In this document: positions 31,043 through 40,093 of the stretch, piece after piece
Layout of the letters: each line of letters starts with the position of its first letter
How positions within the stretch are numbered: the first letter of the stretch is position 1
DNA from: Planctomycetota bacterium
Lineage (GTDB): Bacteria > Planctomycetota > Phycisphaerae > Phycisphaerales > UBA1924
Direction: 5' to 3'
Length of the DNA: 43,024 nucleotides
Assembly (NCBI GenBank): GCA_024280755.1
Contig: JAJRPN010000011.1
Coordinates: 1 to 43,024, forward strand
Translations under genes and position numbers: made by a program
The notes under the pieces: model-generated
The model's database searches: none
Seen by the model: the letters and a program-made list of their open reading frames with translations, nothing else
Told to the model about the DNA's origin: nothing

Positions 31043-33652
31043 CTATTCCCAGGCCCAGCCATGCGTGATTTTTCCAGCATGATCAATCTCAACCCACGCC
31101 CCGCCACGATCCGCACTGGCATACCAGGAGGTTGATCTGCGAATCTCAGCCCACCGCGCATGACCAAGTCGGCTCGGCCCGGTCGATTGAAGCACAACCA
31201 CGGGTTCGAGCGATCGTACAAACTCAAACGCACCCGCCTTCACGCTTCCATGGTGAGGCAGTTCAAGAACATCCGCTGTCAAATTCGGGTATGTGCGCAC
31301 AATCGCATCCATCGCGTCGCGCTCAATATCACCCGTGAACAAAGCAACTCGCTTCTCATCCCCCTCGACGAGAACCGTTGCTCGGATCACTATCGAGGTG
31401 TCGTTTTCACTCATGCCTGCAATCAAGCTCGGCTCTGGCCAAAGGCACTCAAGAGTTGTATCACCGAGCATGATTGTTTGGCCGCGAGCGAGTTCTCCAA
31501 CCGTGATACCCATCGATTCAAGAACGGTTCTTGTTTCGTTCCAGCTCTGCGATGGATGCTCGATCAGCCTACGAGTTATCCAGACATGTTCGAGCCCAAC
31601 AAGCGGGGCGAGTTTGATCAACCCATTAAAATGATCAATGTTATCGTGGGTCACAATCGCGGTGCGGATCGTTGAGATCCCGACATGGCGAGCAACCCGT
31701 GCGCTCGTCTTGCCGACGCGCCGATTGAGCGAGCCGCAATCCCAGATCAAACCTTCCCCGTCTGACTGAAGCATCAAGCATGATCCATCTCCCACATCAA
31801 CCATATCGATCCGAAACGCAGCCTGATCATGTCTTGCTATGGGCTTGATAAATACAAACGCCGTCCACACCAGCATCCCCACGCATATCGCTTGGGTGAA
31901 TCGTCGATCGATGCGAATCCGTTTAGTAATCAACATCGCAAGCACAACGCTCGCAGCGATCGTCCACATTGGGCCAACCCTTACCAGCCTTACCGATGAA
32001 CCGGGCAAACCATCCACCCATCCTACAAACGATCCAACAAGGCTGGCGAGCGAATCAATCATCCAAATCGTGTGCATCGCCAACTCGGGAGCAACAACAC
32101 CCAGCGCGATCTGCATATACCCAAACACCATCGTGATGACCACCATCGGGATGAGCACCAACGACACAATGGGCGCGTACGGGCTGATGATTCCCGCATG
32201 AAAAACAATCACAGGCATCGCGACAAGCCAGCATGCGATGTTGATCTTGGCAGCATTCACGATCGATTGCGTGATTCGTCCAGCCAAGCCGCTGGGGGTG
32301 CGCGTTTTCTTTTCGTGGGCAAGTGTAAATGTCGCCCGGCTGAGTGTGGCGTGCTGATCGTTGTCTGACAATACAACCAACAACGCAGTGACCCCCATGC
32401 TGAGCTGGAACCCGAGCGAGAATACATCCATCGGGCGCCAAATCAAAATCCCACATCCGACCCAGGCCAAGGTCGTCAGCCGATCATACCGGCGCCCAGC
32501 ATGGCTCGAAATCAGCAGGGCCAACACGATCACACCCGCCCGAACAATCGGAGGCCGCATCGGCACCACAAGCATCCCGGCAACCAAGATACAAACCATC
32601 GCGATCGTTTCAACGCGTGGATACTCGCCCACAAACCGGATCAGAAACACGCCCAGAAAAACAACCATCGCAAGATGAAACCCAGAAATCGCAAGCACAT
32701 GCGCCACCCCGACCCGTTGGAACGATTCATACACTTCTTCAAATGAGCGGTCACGCTGTCCGAGCAAAAACGCGCCGAGCATCGGACGATATGATTCGTG
32801 ATCGCCCAATGATTCAATCGGCTCGACATGCCCGCCAAGTCCGATCGCACGCATTGCGCGTGTTTCAAGCCCGTTTCGCCACCTGCTCAGCGTGCCCGTC
32901 ATCGCCGAGAATGAAGCCTTGTGCTCAATCGAAATCATCAACGATTCACTGGTAAGCATAATCGACCCAACCCGCCCAGATTGCGCCCCGAGCATCGGCC
33001 AATCTAAATCTCCAAAGTTCCGACGATCGCGCGTAGGCAAAAACAGCCCTACAAGCTCAACACGATCCCCGCCAGCAAACATCGACCCATCAATAAACGA
33101 CTCGGGCAACATCAACTTCACGATCCCAGACGCATCTATCCATGCTCCATCGCCAGAGGACTGAGCGAAGAACACGCCATCAATACTCAATCGTGTGCTT
33201 GTCCGTGTGGTCTTCCACATCGTTGGCTCGCCGGGTTTGAGCGCAGAGTATTGTGTATTGATCGAGTCGATTAACACGCCTCGAACCCGGATCGGTATGC
33301 GTGATTGTGTTGGGCGATCAGCCATACGATCACCCAAATGGTCGAGCAAGTTGTCGAGCCGATCTATTGGTGTTTGAATGAGCCGAAGCTGTGAGTATCC
33401 GCATGCGAGCGCGACTACAGCGAAGAATATCAAGAGCGATTTCGCGTTCGATCGAAGTGGAATCGATATGGCCAGTAGTCCACTTGCAATCCCAAACCAC
33501 AGCACAGCGTTTGGCGAAGGGAGCCATACTGTAACCCTGAACCCAAGCATGATGCCAAGAGCCATCGCAAGGAACACGCCCAAGGCTCGCCGACGAACAA
33601 GCTGAATCAGATCAACAGACACCATACTGTTGTACTCGGATTCGATCCCCAT
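31043..33652 (-). CDS. comEC: ComEC/Rec2-type DNA uptake channel with metallo-beta-lactamase domain
   Basis: An 869-residue membrane protein. Layout is that of ComEC: N-terminal membrane helices, an OB-like outer loop (about 100-230), the competence domain beginning near FQRVGVAHVLAISGFHLAMV with several helices, then a C-terminal beta-lactamase fold with THDNIDHFNG (residues 668-677; His669, Asp673, His674), LFTGDIERDA and ELPHHGS. It moves single-stranded DNA across the inner membrane in natural transformation. Start uncertain: ATG at 33652 is used; ATG 33625 or 33697 are possible. The prepilin-like gene lies upstream on the same strand, with a terminator between. Confidence 0.9.
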   Translation of the reverse strand: MGIESEYNSMVSVDLIQLVRRRALGVFLAMALGIMLGFRVTVWLPSPNAVLWFGIASGLLAISIPLRSNAKSLLIFFAVVALACGYSQLRLIQTPIDRLDNLLDHLGDRMADRPTQSRIPIRVRGVLIDSINTQYSALKPGEPTMWKTTRTSTRLSIDGVFFAQSSGDGAWIDASGIVKLMLPESFIDGSMFAGGDRVELVGLFLPTRDRRNFGDLDWPMLGAQSGRVGSIMLTSESLMISIEHKASFSAMTGTLSRWRNGLETRAMRAIGLGGHVEPIESLGDHESYRPMLGAFLLGQRDRSFEEVYESFQRVGVAHVLAISGFHLAMVVFLGVFLIRFVGEYPRVETIAMVCILVAGMLVVPMRPPIVRAGVIVLALLISSHAGRRYDRLTTLAWVGCGILIWRPMDVFSLGFQLSMGVTALLVVLSDNDQHATLSRATFTLAHEKKTRTPSGLAGRITQSIVNAAKINIACWLVAMPVIVFHAGIISPYAPIVSLVLIPMVVITMVFGYMQIALGVVAPELAMHTIWMIDSLASLVGSFVGWVDGLPGSSVRLVRVGPMWTIAASVVLAMLITKRIRIDRRFTQAICVGMLVWTAFVFIKPIARHDQAAFRIDMVDVGDGSCLMLQSDGEGLIWDCGSLNRRVGKTSARVARHVGISTIRTAIVTHDNIDHFNGLIKLAPLVGLEHVWITRRLIEHPSQSWNETRTVLESMGITVGELARGQTIMLGDTTLECLWPEPSLIAGMSENDTSIVIRATVLVEGDEKRVALFTGDIERDAMDAIVRTYPNLTADVLELPHHGSVKAGAFEFVRSLEPVVVLQSTGPSRLGHARWAEIRRSTSWYASADRGGAWVEIDHAGKITHGWAWE

Positions 33653-33693
33653 TGCGAACACAGACCTGTCGTTTACGAATGAATACACAAAAA

Positions 33694-33717
33694 ACAACCC
33701 CGTACATACGGGGTTGT
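33694..33717 (-). terminator. Intrinsic terminator of the prepilin-like gene
   Basis: Perfect 10-bp stem ACAACCCCGT (33694-33703) and ACGGGGTTGT (33708-33717), 4-base loop, with a T6 tract on the minus strand. It separates the prepilin-like gene from comEC, so comEC probably has its own promoter. Confidence 0.85.
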
Positions 33718-33750
33718 GTCAGGGCTGTGAGTAGCGTGAGCGATCAGTGA

Positions 33751-34971
33751 TTAGTTAATAGTGCCTAAGACATCATCAAAATCGCTGGCGATATCGCCAA
33801 CAATCGCTTTGCCATCTTCATCAAGCATGCGTGTGCCGTTGTGAAGCTTGTAGTTATTCCCAAAGACAAGCTTGAACGAGCCACCATCTGCCCGCGAGTT
33901 GGTTCTCCACCCGCTGTCGCTGGTGCCAAAGTAGTACCCATCAACACCCGCCGACTGCACAATCAACCTTCCGCGAGGCTTGGCCGGGTAGATATTATCA
34001 GAAGCTACACCGCCGGTGCCAGTGAGATCACCAAGTGTTTCGCCGGATTCGAGCACATAATACGATGGGCTTGCCAAAAGCGTCGCAAGCGTATGGATCC
34101 GATCTTCAACATCAATCACGGTTGCAGTTGGTCGGACGATTCCGTTACGCAACCCAATCCCGCTAAACTCAGCTTGATATCGTCCCGAATCGCCAACACT
34201 TACCGCATTATCACCAAAGAAGGTTTGGTTTGACGCAAGGTAGAACCAAGCTGGATCGCCATCACCATCAGAGGTGACTTGAGCAAACTGGCGATAGATC
34301 GCATCTTCGCCTCCAGCATCATCAGGGTTAATCGAACCACGCGCGGTTTCGTCTTTGACCCAAACCAAAAGTGGATTGCCAAAGGCATCAACAACATCAG
34401 GCATGAAGTTCTGTCCATTATTGCCAGAGTTACCTTGCTGTTGTGTATCAGGGTCCATCGTGCGGTAGAACTTTTCATCAGGTGCGAAGTAGGCACCGGT
34501 CGCGCCCATCAGATTAAAGTTCACAATCAAAGGCTCTTTGTCTTGATCACCAACAAAGGGTGCGATTTCAATAATCCCGCTCGCAACATCGACAGTTGGA
34601 ACACCGGTGTCGCCGCGGAATCCGAGGATAAGATCAGTCCCGCCCAAATCGAGCATCGCGTTTTCCATCGCGGACATTTTTGCATTCTCTAGATTATCTG
34701 TACTCCCCATCTCGGTGGGTGAGTAATAACCAGGCATCTCTGAACCATGATCATTTGAGAACGAACTCGAAGCATTCGTAAACTCATTGATCATGCTCTG
34801 TGTGCTCGAGTTCATCCCTGCTTGGCGCGCACTACTGAGCGTTGGGAGCAAGATGCCCATCAACAGCCCGATGATGGCGATCACCACCAACAACTCAAGA
34901 AGTGTGAAGGCTCGCTCAAAGGTGCGAACTCGGGGCAGACGCGGCTGGGTGTGCGTGGTCAAAATAGACAT
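33751..34971 (-). CDS. Type IV prepilin/pseudopilin-like protein
   Basis: A 406-residue protein with a class III signal: basic leader of 21 residues, then A21-FTLLELLVVIAIIGLLMGILLPTL, with Phe22 at +1 and Glu26 at +5. The residue before the cut is Ala instead of the usual Gly. The large mature part (about 385 residues) is acidic, Gly/Asp-rich and has no H-X9-DG tail, so it is not the DUF1559 type common in planctomycetes. Likely role: minor pilin or type II secretion pseudopilin. ATG 34971 has GGAG six bases upstream. It sits upstream of comEC on the same strand, which fits DNA uptake but does not prove it. Confidence 0.85.
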   Translation of the reverse strand: MSILTTHTQPRLPRVRTFERAFTLLELLVVIAIIGLLMGILLPTLSSARQAGMNSSTQSMINEFTNASSSFSNDHGSEMPGYYSPTEMGSTDNLENAKMSAMENAMLDLGGTDLILGFRGDTGVPTVDVASGIIEIAPFVGDQDKEPLIVNFNLMGATGAYFAPDEKFYRTMDPDTQQQGNSGNNGQNFMPDVVDAFGNPLLVWVKDETARGSINPDDAGGEDAIYRQFAQVTSDGDGDPAWFYLASNQTFFGDNAVSVGDSGRYQAEFSGIGLRNGIVRPTATVIDVEDRIHTLATLLASPSYYVLESGETLGDLTGTGGVASDNIYPAKPRGRLIVQSAGVDGYYFGTSDSGWRTNSRADGGSFKLVFGNNYKLHNGTRMLDEDGKAIVGDIASDFDDVLGTIN

Positions 34972-35168
34972 AAATACTCCGAAACGGTTTTTCGACATGC
35001 CTGTGATGGCATGTATATCGACATAGAAAAGCTCTGTGCTACTGAGCGTACCCCCCTCAGCGCTGTCCCTACCATTATACGGCCGATTCCACCCAATGGA
35101 TGCTCCCGATTGCGCTCAGAACAAAGATCTGTCGAAAAGAAGATACCAAACAAAAACAGACTAAAAAA

Positions 35169-35465
35169 TCAAAATGTAAACCAAAGCATGATCAGAATCA
35201 AACCAAAGACCCCGCCCACAACCCAAAGAGAGACAGATTTGGGCTCTTTGAGTAAATACCACCCACATTGGGGGCATAACTCGGCCTGGTCATAGATAAT
35301 CGCCCCGCAATGCGGGCATGGGTCCACTTCAGACCCAAATCGGTCCAGATCCATCGCGGAAGGCCCATCGGGGTCAAGCCCTTCAGAAAGGTCCCAATCT
35401 TGGTCAAACTCGTGCTGATCCTCGTGCTGATCCTCGTGTTGATCCTCGTGTTGATCATTGCTCAT
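35169..35465 (-). CDS. Zinc-ribbon membrane protein with N-terminal DQHE repeats
   Basis: A 98-residue protein. Residues 4-19 are four DQHE units coded by a 12-bp tandem repeat, placing His at 6, 10, 14 and 18. An acidic linker follows, then a zinc ribbon C50-P-H-C53 ... C64-P-Q-C67, and one C-terminal membrane helix (about 80-97). So it is a small tail-anchored protein with a cytosolic metal-binding head. Function unknown. It is divergent from the first flagellin gene with 95 bases between. Confidence 0.75.
   Translation of the reverse strand: MSNDQHEDQHEDQHEDQHEFDQDWDLSEGLDPDGPSAMDLDRFGSEVDPCPHCGAIIYDQAELCPQCGWYLLKEPKSVSLWVVGGVFGLILIMLWFTF
35409..35456 (-). repeat. 12-bp tandem repeat, four copies
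   Basis: Four copies of CTCGTG(C/T)TGATC on the plus strand (35409-35420, 35421-35432, 35433-35444, 35445-35456), in frame within the zinc-ribbon gene. Copies 1-2 and 3-4 differ only by one C/T, as expected from recent duplication. Confidence 0.9.
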
Positions 35466-35560
35466 AGGTAAGTTATCCGCCCGGTTTGAGTGTGTTCCAA
35501 ATCGTCTACAAACAATACTTTACGCTTCATCAGCCTTGGGTTTCGTCCGATTATACCACT

Positions 35561-36343
35561 ATGTATGCAGGCAGCTTAGGCAACTTTCATTTCGGGCTTC
35601 GTGCCCTCAGCCAAAACCAGGCCCAGATCGAGCAATCGCTCGAACGCCTATCGACAGGCAAACGGATCAACCGCGCTTCGGATGATCCATCAGGGATGAT
35701 CGCTGCTGAACAACACAAAACAAGAATCTATTCGATCGAATCCCAACTCAAATCCTTCGCCCAGACCGAGTCATACTTTGGCGCCAAAGAAGGCGGGCTT
35801 TCGGTCATCAGCGATCAGCTCGCCCATCTCAACGGGCTTGTTGTTCAGGCTGCCAACCTCGCGGGCAACTCGCAAGAAGAGCAAGACGCGATCAAGCTCG
35901 AAATAGAATCTGTTCTCAGTTCAATCGATCACATCGCAAAGAACACCACATTCAAAGGCCAGAATATCCTCAGCGAATATTCCACAGGCTCGATCGCTTC
36001 CCAACTCAACAGCCTCGCCGACCTTGCATTCGATGATCCAGAACGCGCTCAAGAGATCGCCAAAGAAGGCGTCGATCGGATCGCCACCACCCGAGGTGCG
36101 ATCGGCAATCAGCTCAATGAGATCGACTCGCAGCGCAATGTCCTCTCCGAAGAACTCATCAACCTCACCGATTCGCTCTCATCAATCGAAGATACAGACT
36201 TCGCAGCCGAATCGGCCAAGCTTATCCGAGCACAGATCCTCGAACAAGCCTCGATCATGGCCATCAGTATCAACCGCCAGAGCGCACAAAATGTCCTGAG
36301 CTTGATCGACAACGCTGCCGATATCGCCAAAGCCATCAACTAA
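35561..36343 (+). CDS. Flagellin (short type)
   Basis: A 260-residue flagellin with only the D0/D1 core. N-terminal half: LRALSQNQAQIEQSLERLSTGKRINRASDDPSGM; C-terminal half: ESAKLIRAQILEQASIMAI and INRQSAQNVLSLI. The D2/D3 surface domains are absent. It polymerises into the filament after export by the flagellar secretion system. ATG at 35561 gives the usual N-terminus; no Shine-Dalgarno is visible, and an upstream TTG would add 25 unlikely residues. A second, different flagellin follows 144 bases later. Confidence 0.92.
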   Translation: MYAGSLGNFHFGLRALSQNQAQIEQSLERLSTGKRINRASDDPSGMIAAEQHKTRIYSIESQLKSFAQTESYFGAKEGGLSVISDQLAHLNGLVVQAANLAGNSQEEQDAIKLEIESVLSSIDHIAKNTTFKGQNILSEYSTGSIASQLNSLADLAFDDPERAQEIAKEGVDRIATTRGAIGNQLNEIDSQRNVLSEELINLTDSLSSIEDTDFAAESAKLIRAQILEQASIMAISINRQSAQNVLSLIDNAADIAKAIN

Positions 36344-36487
36344 ACCGTCCTCGCTTCAATCAATGGTAGATTGATCCCGTGTTTATCGGGCGTGTGATCT
36401 CTTCACCATCTTCACTCACCAGCACAGCGAACGCCAAGTTGGTTGCATTCGCTTGCATGCAACACGCCTGTATCAGACGCTTGGTAC

Positions 36488-37282
36488 ATGTCCAGCATCA
36501 ACTCTGCAACATCGTTACTGCTTATCAATAACCTGAATGCCAATCAGCGTTCAGCAATGAACACGCTCGAGCGCTTGGCGACAGGGAATGCGATCAACCG
36601 AGCCAGCGATGATCCATCCGGGTTGATCGCGTCCGAGAACTTCGCGACCCGCCTCAACGAGATTCAAACCAGGATCACATCGTTCGAACGCAATGAAGCC
36701 GTTTTGAACATTCAAGATGGTCGGCTGGGCGCGACGCTTGACAATGTTTCGGATCTCGACAGCCTGGTCATCCAAGGCGCAAGTACCGGCGGCTTGACCG
36801 GATCAGAAATGGGCGCGATCCAAACCCAAATTGGTGGAATCCTCACAGGGATCACCCGCACTGCATCAGCAACAGGCGTTGATATCATGAATGATGTCAC
36901 CACCGAGATGGTGGTCGGCACCGATGAAACCACCGGCGATCCCATCACCGAAACCGTCTCGCTCTCAGATTTGGCGCGTGTGCTCGAAGCAGATCCAGAA
37001 GCTGCCCAGCGATTGGTCGATGGCGCACGCCAGGCGGTGGTGACCGCGCAGGCAGAGGTCGGGATCGAAGCCCGAGCTGCCGAATCCGAACGGCGAATCC
37101 TCGAAGAGGAACAAATCAATGTCGCCCGCGCCTATTCACAAACCCGCGATGCCGACTATGCCAAAGAGAGCTCGAACCTGATCCGCTCGCAGATTTTGGG
37201 GCAGGCTTCGGTCTATACCATTTTGGCCGAGCGGCAAAGTGCTGCCAATGTATTGACACTCTTAGGCGATCTTTCCGGGTAG
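36488..37282 (+). CDS. Flagellin (short type, second paralogue)
   Basis: A 264-residue flagellin with D0/D1 core only. N-terminus: LLLINNLNANQRSAMNTLERLATGNAINRASDDPSGL; C-terminus: YAKESSNLIRSQILGQASVYTIL and RQSAANVLTLLGDL. It differs strongly from its neighbour outside the SDDPSG and ES-x(4)-IR-QIL blocks, so the pair is an old duplication. A short inserted region (about 145-180, acidic, TDETTGDPITET) is the only surface-like part. ATG at 36488 follows an in-frame leader with no signal character. A strong terminator ends the gene. Confidence 0.92.
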   Translation: MSSINSATSLLLINNLNANQRSAMNTLERLATGNAINRASDDPSGLIASENFATRLNEIQTRITSFERNEAVLNIQDGRLGATLDNVSDLDSLVIQGASTGGLTGSEMGAIQTQIGGILTGITRTASATGVDIMNDVTTEMVVGTDETTGDPITETVSLSDLARVLEADPEAAQRLVDGARQAVVTAQAEVGIEARAAESERRILEEEQINVARAYSQTRDADYAKESSNLIRSQILGQASVYTILAERQSAANVLTLLGDLSG

Positions 37283-37320
37283 GTGTCTCGTCGCCCTGAA
37301 CACGCGCCCGCATAACCCAT

Positions 37321-37360
37321 ACACACGCATCGGAAATATCCCCCAATGCGTGTGTTTTTT
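37321..37360 (+). terminator. Intrinsic terminator after the second flagellin
   Basis: Perfect 10-bp stem ACACACGCAT (37321-37330) and ATGCGTGTGT (37346-37355), 15-base loop, then TTTTT. It lies 38 bases past the flagellin stop and is a strong plus-strand terminator. Confidence 0.88.
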
Positions 37361-37475
37361 CGTGAGTCCAAACGGATACTCTGGGTAGTCCCAGCGGGTG
37401 TGGATGGTCACAATGGTGTTGGCGGCCTTGGCTCTCCGAGCTTTGCCAAAGTCGCTACGGATCATCCCCTGCACA
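37361..37475. other. Intergenic segment between two terminators
   Basis: About 115 bases with no convincing gene. Both ends are closed by plus-strand terminators, so a short RNA could be made here. A 67-codon minus-strand frame (37262-37465) runs through it and into the flagellin end; its status is unclear. Confidence 0.35.
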
Positions 37476-37510
37476 AGCCTCGCGCCAATACCCCCGGCGC
37501 GAGGCTTTTC
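37476..37510 (+). terminator. Second intrinsic terminator before the glycosyltransferase gene
   Basis: Perfect 11-bp stem AGCCTCGCGCC (37476-37486) and GGCGCGAGGCT (37496-37506), 9-base loop, then TTTC. No plus-strand gene ends directly upstream of it other than the flagellin 190 bases away. Confidence 0.7.
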
Positions 37511-37550
37511 TCTAAGAACCAATCCCTCTCCCCATCTACACTCCTTGCTC

Positions 37551-38729
37551 ATGCAAGAGCAATCTTCCCATCCCCTTCGTGTGCTCAAGTTCACAGACAC
37601 CTTCGCCGACATCAACGGCGTCTGTCGATTCATCCAAAACATCGCCCAGACCGCCTTCGAAACCAACCATGATCTCACCGTCTTCACATCCACACGCATG
37701 CCTTTGCCTTCAATGGTTGAGCAAGTTGATAATGTTCGCAACTTCGAGCCTGTCTTTGCGACCAAAATGCCCGGCTATGACACGCTTGATTTTGCTGTCC
37801 CCCCCATGCTGGCGATGCTCCGAGCAGCCGACGAATATCGCCCAGATGTCATCCATATCTCTACACCAGGGCCGGTCGGTATGGTCGGCATGCTCGCAGC
37901 CAAGCTCATGCGCATCCCCGTTGTTGGTGTGTATCACACTGATTTTCCAGCGTATATTGATGAACTCTTTGACAGCAAGCTCGCATCGGCTGCCATCCGT
38001 CTGCTGATGGGCACCTTCTATAAACAGTTTCGTGCCGTGTTTTCGCGCAGCGCAGAGTATGCAAGCCGTCTCGAATCCATAGGCATCCCCAAGCACAAGC
38101 TCGTCCGCCTCACGCCCGGATTTGATAACACCAAGTTCGATGCCACACTCCGCGATCCATCCGTCTGGGATCAGCACAAGATCAATCGCGATTCAATCAA
38201 AGCAGTCTTCTGCGGGCGCGTCAGCACCGAAAAAAACCTGCCGATGCTCGAAGCGATCTGGCCAACCATTGTTGAGCGTGTCGAACAAGCGGGAAAGAAA
38301 ATCGAACTCATCATCATCGGCGACGGCCCATATCGCACAAAGATGGAAAAAACACTCGAAGGGCACCACGCCCATTTTCTCGGGTTCCGCAACGGCGTAG
38401 ATCTCGCAACCCTCTACGCATCGTGCGATCTCTTCATCTTTCCATCCACCACCGATACCCTCGGCCAAGTCGTTATGGAATCGCAAGCTTCGGGGTTGCC
38501 AGTGATCGTAACCGATCAGGGAGGCCCCAAGGAAATTACCAATGATGGGCGCACCGGGTTTGTTCTTCCTGCAAACGCTCATGACCAATGGGTCGATACG
38601 ATTGTCGATCTCACGATTGATGATCCCAAGCGGAAAACAATGGGGGCTGCTGGGATTGAGGCTATGAAGAGCTATACCTTCGCCGAATCGTTTAAACACT
38701 ATTGGAAGATTCATCAACAAGTTGTTTGA
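37551..38729 (+). CDS. GT4-family glycosyltransferase (SqdX/MgtA-like)
   Basis: A 392-residue GT-B enzyme. N-terminal domain: VLKFTDTFADINGVCRF, then RPDVIHISTPGPVGMVGMLAAK and VYHTDFPAYI. C-terminal domain: FCGRVSTEKNLPML, IIIGDGPYRTKME, FLGFRNG and FPSTTDTLGQVVMESQASGLPVIV, the nucleotide-sugar site with one Glu of the E-x7-E pair replaced by Asp. The pattern is that of glycolipid transferases such as SqdX or MgtA, so a membrane glycolipid is a likely product (inference). ATG 37551 opens MQEQSSHP; the longer frame upstream runs through a terminator. The LptF/G-type gene follows 119 bases later. Confidence 0.85.
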   Translation: MQEQSSHPLRVLKFTDTFADINGVCRFIQNIAQTAFETNHDLTVFTSTRMPLPSMVEQVDNVRNFEPVFATKMPGYDTLDFAVPPMLAMLRAADEYRPDVIHISTPGPVGMVGMLAAKLMRIPVVGVYHTDFPAYIDELFDSKLASAAIRLLMGTFYKQFRAVFSRSAEYASRLESIGIPKHKLVRLTPGFDNTKFDATLRDPSVWDQHKINRDSIKAVFCGRVSTEKNLPMLEAIWPTIVERVEQAGKKIELIIIGDGPYRTKMEKTLEGHHAHFLGFRNGVDLATLYASCDLFIFPSTTDTLGQVVMESQASGLPVIVTDQGGPKEITNDGRTGFVLPANAHDQWVDTIVDLTIDDPKRKTMGAAGIEAMKSYTFAESFKHYWKIHQQVV

Positions 38730-38848
38730 GCAAGAGCAGGGGGTTGCTTGGCATCTTCCTTGTTCGCAAACCTGTAGGCCAACAACTCTGCTTCAAATCC
38801 GTTGTCTCCAATCCCTGATCCATCTTTTCCTCCTATCCTTGCCTACCC

Positions 38849-39973
38849 ATGACCATCCTCGATCGCTACATCGCACGCCAGTATATTTTTAATGTGATCG
38901 CATTGCTTGTGATCCTGTTTAGCTTTGTATTGGTCATCGATGTCTCGCTCAATATGGATCGGTTCCTTCGCTTGGCGGACAATATCGCGATCCAAAGCAC
39001 CGATGAAGCGCCCTCGACCATCCGCCGATGGATCGTGACCGCCCTGCTTGTCTTTGATCTCTGGTGGCCAAAGCTTCTCCAACTCTATAACTTCCTCATC
39101 GGCATGATCCTTGTGGGGGCGATGGGGTTCACCTTCTCGCAGATGACCCGAAACCGCGAGTTCGTCGCCATGATGGCTGCGGGTGTGGGGCTTCATCGTG
39201 TGGTCCGCCCGGTCATCGTCATCGCCATCGGATTCACCGTCCTCCAGGTCATCAACACCGAACTCGTCATCCCCCGAATCGCCCCGTTGCTTGTTCGTGG
39301 TCATGGCCAAGCCGGCACACATCAACTCAAGGCGGCTGCTGTCCCGCTCACACTCGACGGCTCGGGTAGACTCTTCCGAGCAGCATCATTCGATTCAGAC
39401 ACCGAAACACTTGAGGGTGTCTATATCCTCGAACGAGACGATCAAGGCAAAGCATCGAGGGTCATCACCGCCAATGCAGCAACCTACAACGACGGCGGCT
39501 GGGATCTTATCAACGGCAAAGCCCAAATCCGAGGCTCCGCTCTGATCGAACCAACCACCCCACTCGCCCGTATCGAGACATCGCTCGATCCCAACGAACT
39601 CCGCATGAATCGCTTCGAGTCCTACTCGCAAGCCTTGAGCTTTCGGCAGATTTCTCAAATGCTCAATCGCGAGACCCTGACTGATCCTGTTAAGCGTGCC
39701 CGTTATACCCGCATCAAGTGGGGGCGATTTGCGATGATGATCTCATCGCTGCTCGCCTTGATCATTTCGATGCCTTTCTATATCACTCGCGAGCCTCGCA
39801 ATATGGTGATCCAGTCGCTCAAGTGCGCCCCCATCGCCATCATCTCCCTCATCGGCGGCATCCTGGGCGCTTCGGCCTCCATCCCCGGCATCCCCCCCGC
39901 CATCGGCGTCTTCCTCCCCGTCATGCTCTTAAGCATCATCGCCACCGCCCAAGTCAGCTCCATGAAAACCTAG
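38849..39973 (+). CDS. LptF/LptG-family permease
   Basis: A 374-residue membrane protein of the YjgP/YjgQ family, the transmembrane part of the LPS-export ABC machine. MTILDRYIARQYIFNVIALL gives the first helix with the family IL.RYI start; helices follow near 75-100 and 125-150, then a periplasmic beta-rich domain (about 150-275) and three C-terminal helices ending GIPPAIGVFLPVMLLSII. Only one such gene is seen, and no lptB nearby. A REP-like palindrome follows the stop. Confidence 0.9.
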   Translation: MTILDRYIARQYIFNVIALLVILFSFVLVIDVSLNMDRFLRLADNIAIQSTDEAPSTIRRWIVTALLVFDLWWPKLLQLYNFLIGMILVGAMGFTFSQMTRNREFVAMMAAGVGLHRVVRPVIVIAIGFTVLQVINTELVIPRIAPLLVRGHGQAGTHQLKAAAVPLTLDGSGRLFRAASFDSDTETLEGVYILERDDQGKASRVITANAATYNDGGWDLINGKAQIRGSALIEPTTPLARIETSLDPNELRMNRFESYSQALSFRQISQMLNRETLTDPVKRARYTRIKWGRFAMMISSLLALIISMPFYITREPRNMVIQSLKCAPIAIISLIGGILGASASIPGIPPAIGVFLPVMLLSIIATAQVSSMKT

Positions 39974-40001
39974 CCAAGTCTTTCGCCACCACAATCTTGC
40001 C

Positions 40002-40050
40002 CCTCCCTGCGCCCCGCGGGGAGGTGTCGGCAAAGCCGACGGGGGGGTGT
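40002..40050 (+). repeat. REP-like palindrome, copy D
   Basis: CCTCCCTGCG and CGCGGGGAGG around a 3-base loop (one G-T pair), then GTCGGC-AAA-GCCGAC and GGGGGGGTGTCTTCCTTCTT. Same order as copies at 20347 and 42868: first stem, second stem, G-rich run, TCTTC tail. It lies between convergent genes. Confidence 0.7.
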
Positions 40051-40093
40051 CTTCCTTCTTCAAACTGCTCAAGGCACCAAACAAGTCAGCACA

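Noticed and set aside
37262..37465. A 67-codon minus-strand frame (MIRSDFGKARR...) overlapping the second flagellin end
   Set aside because: It runs through the flagellin terminator hairpin, overlaps flagellin codons and lacks a spaced ribosome binding site. It cannot be excluded, but the evidence is too thin to call a gene.
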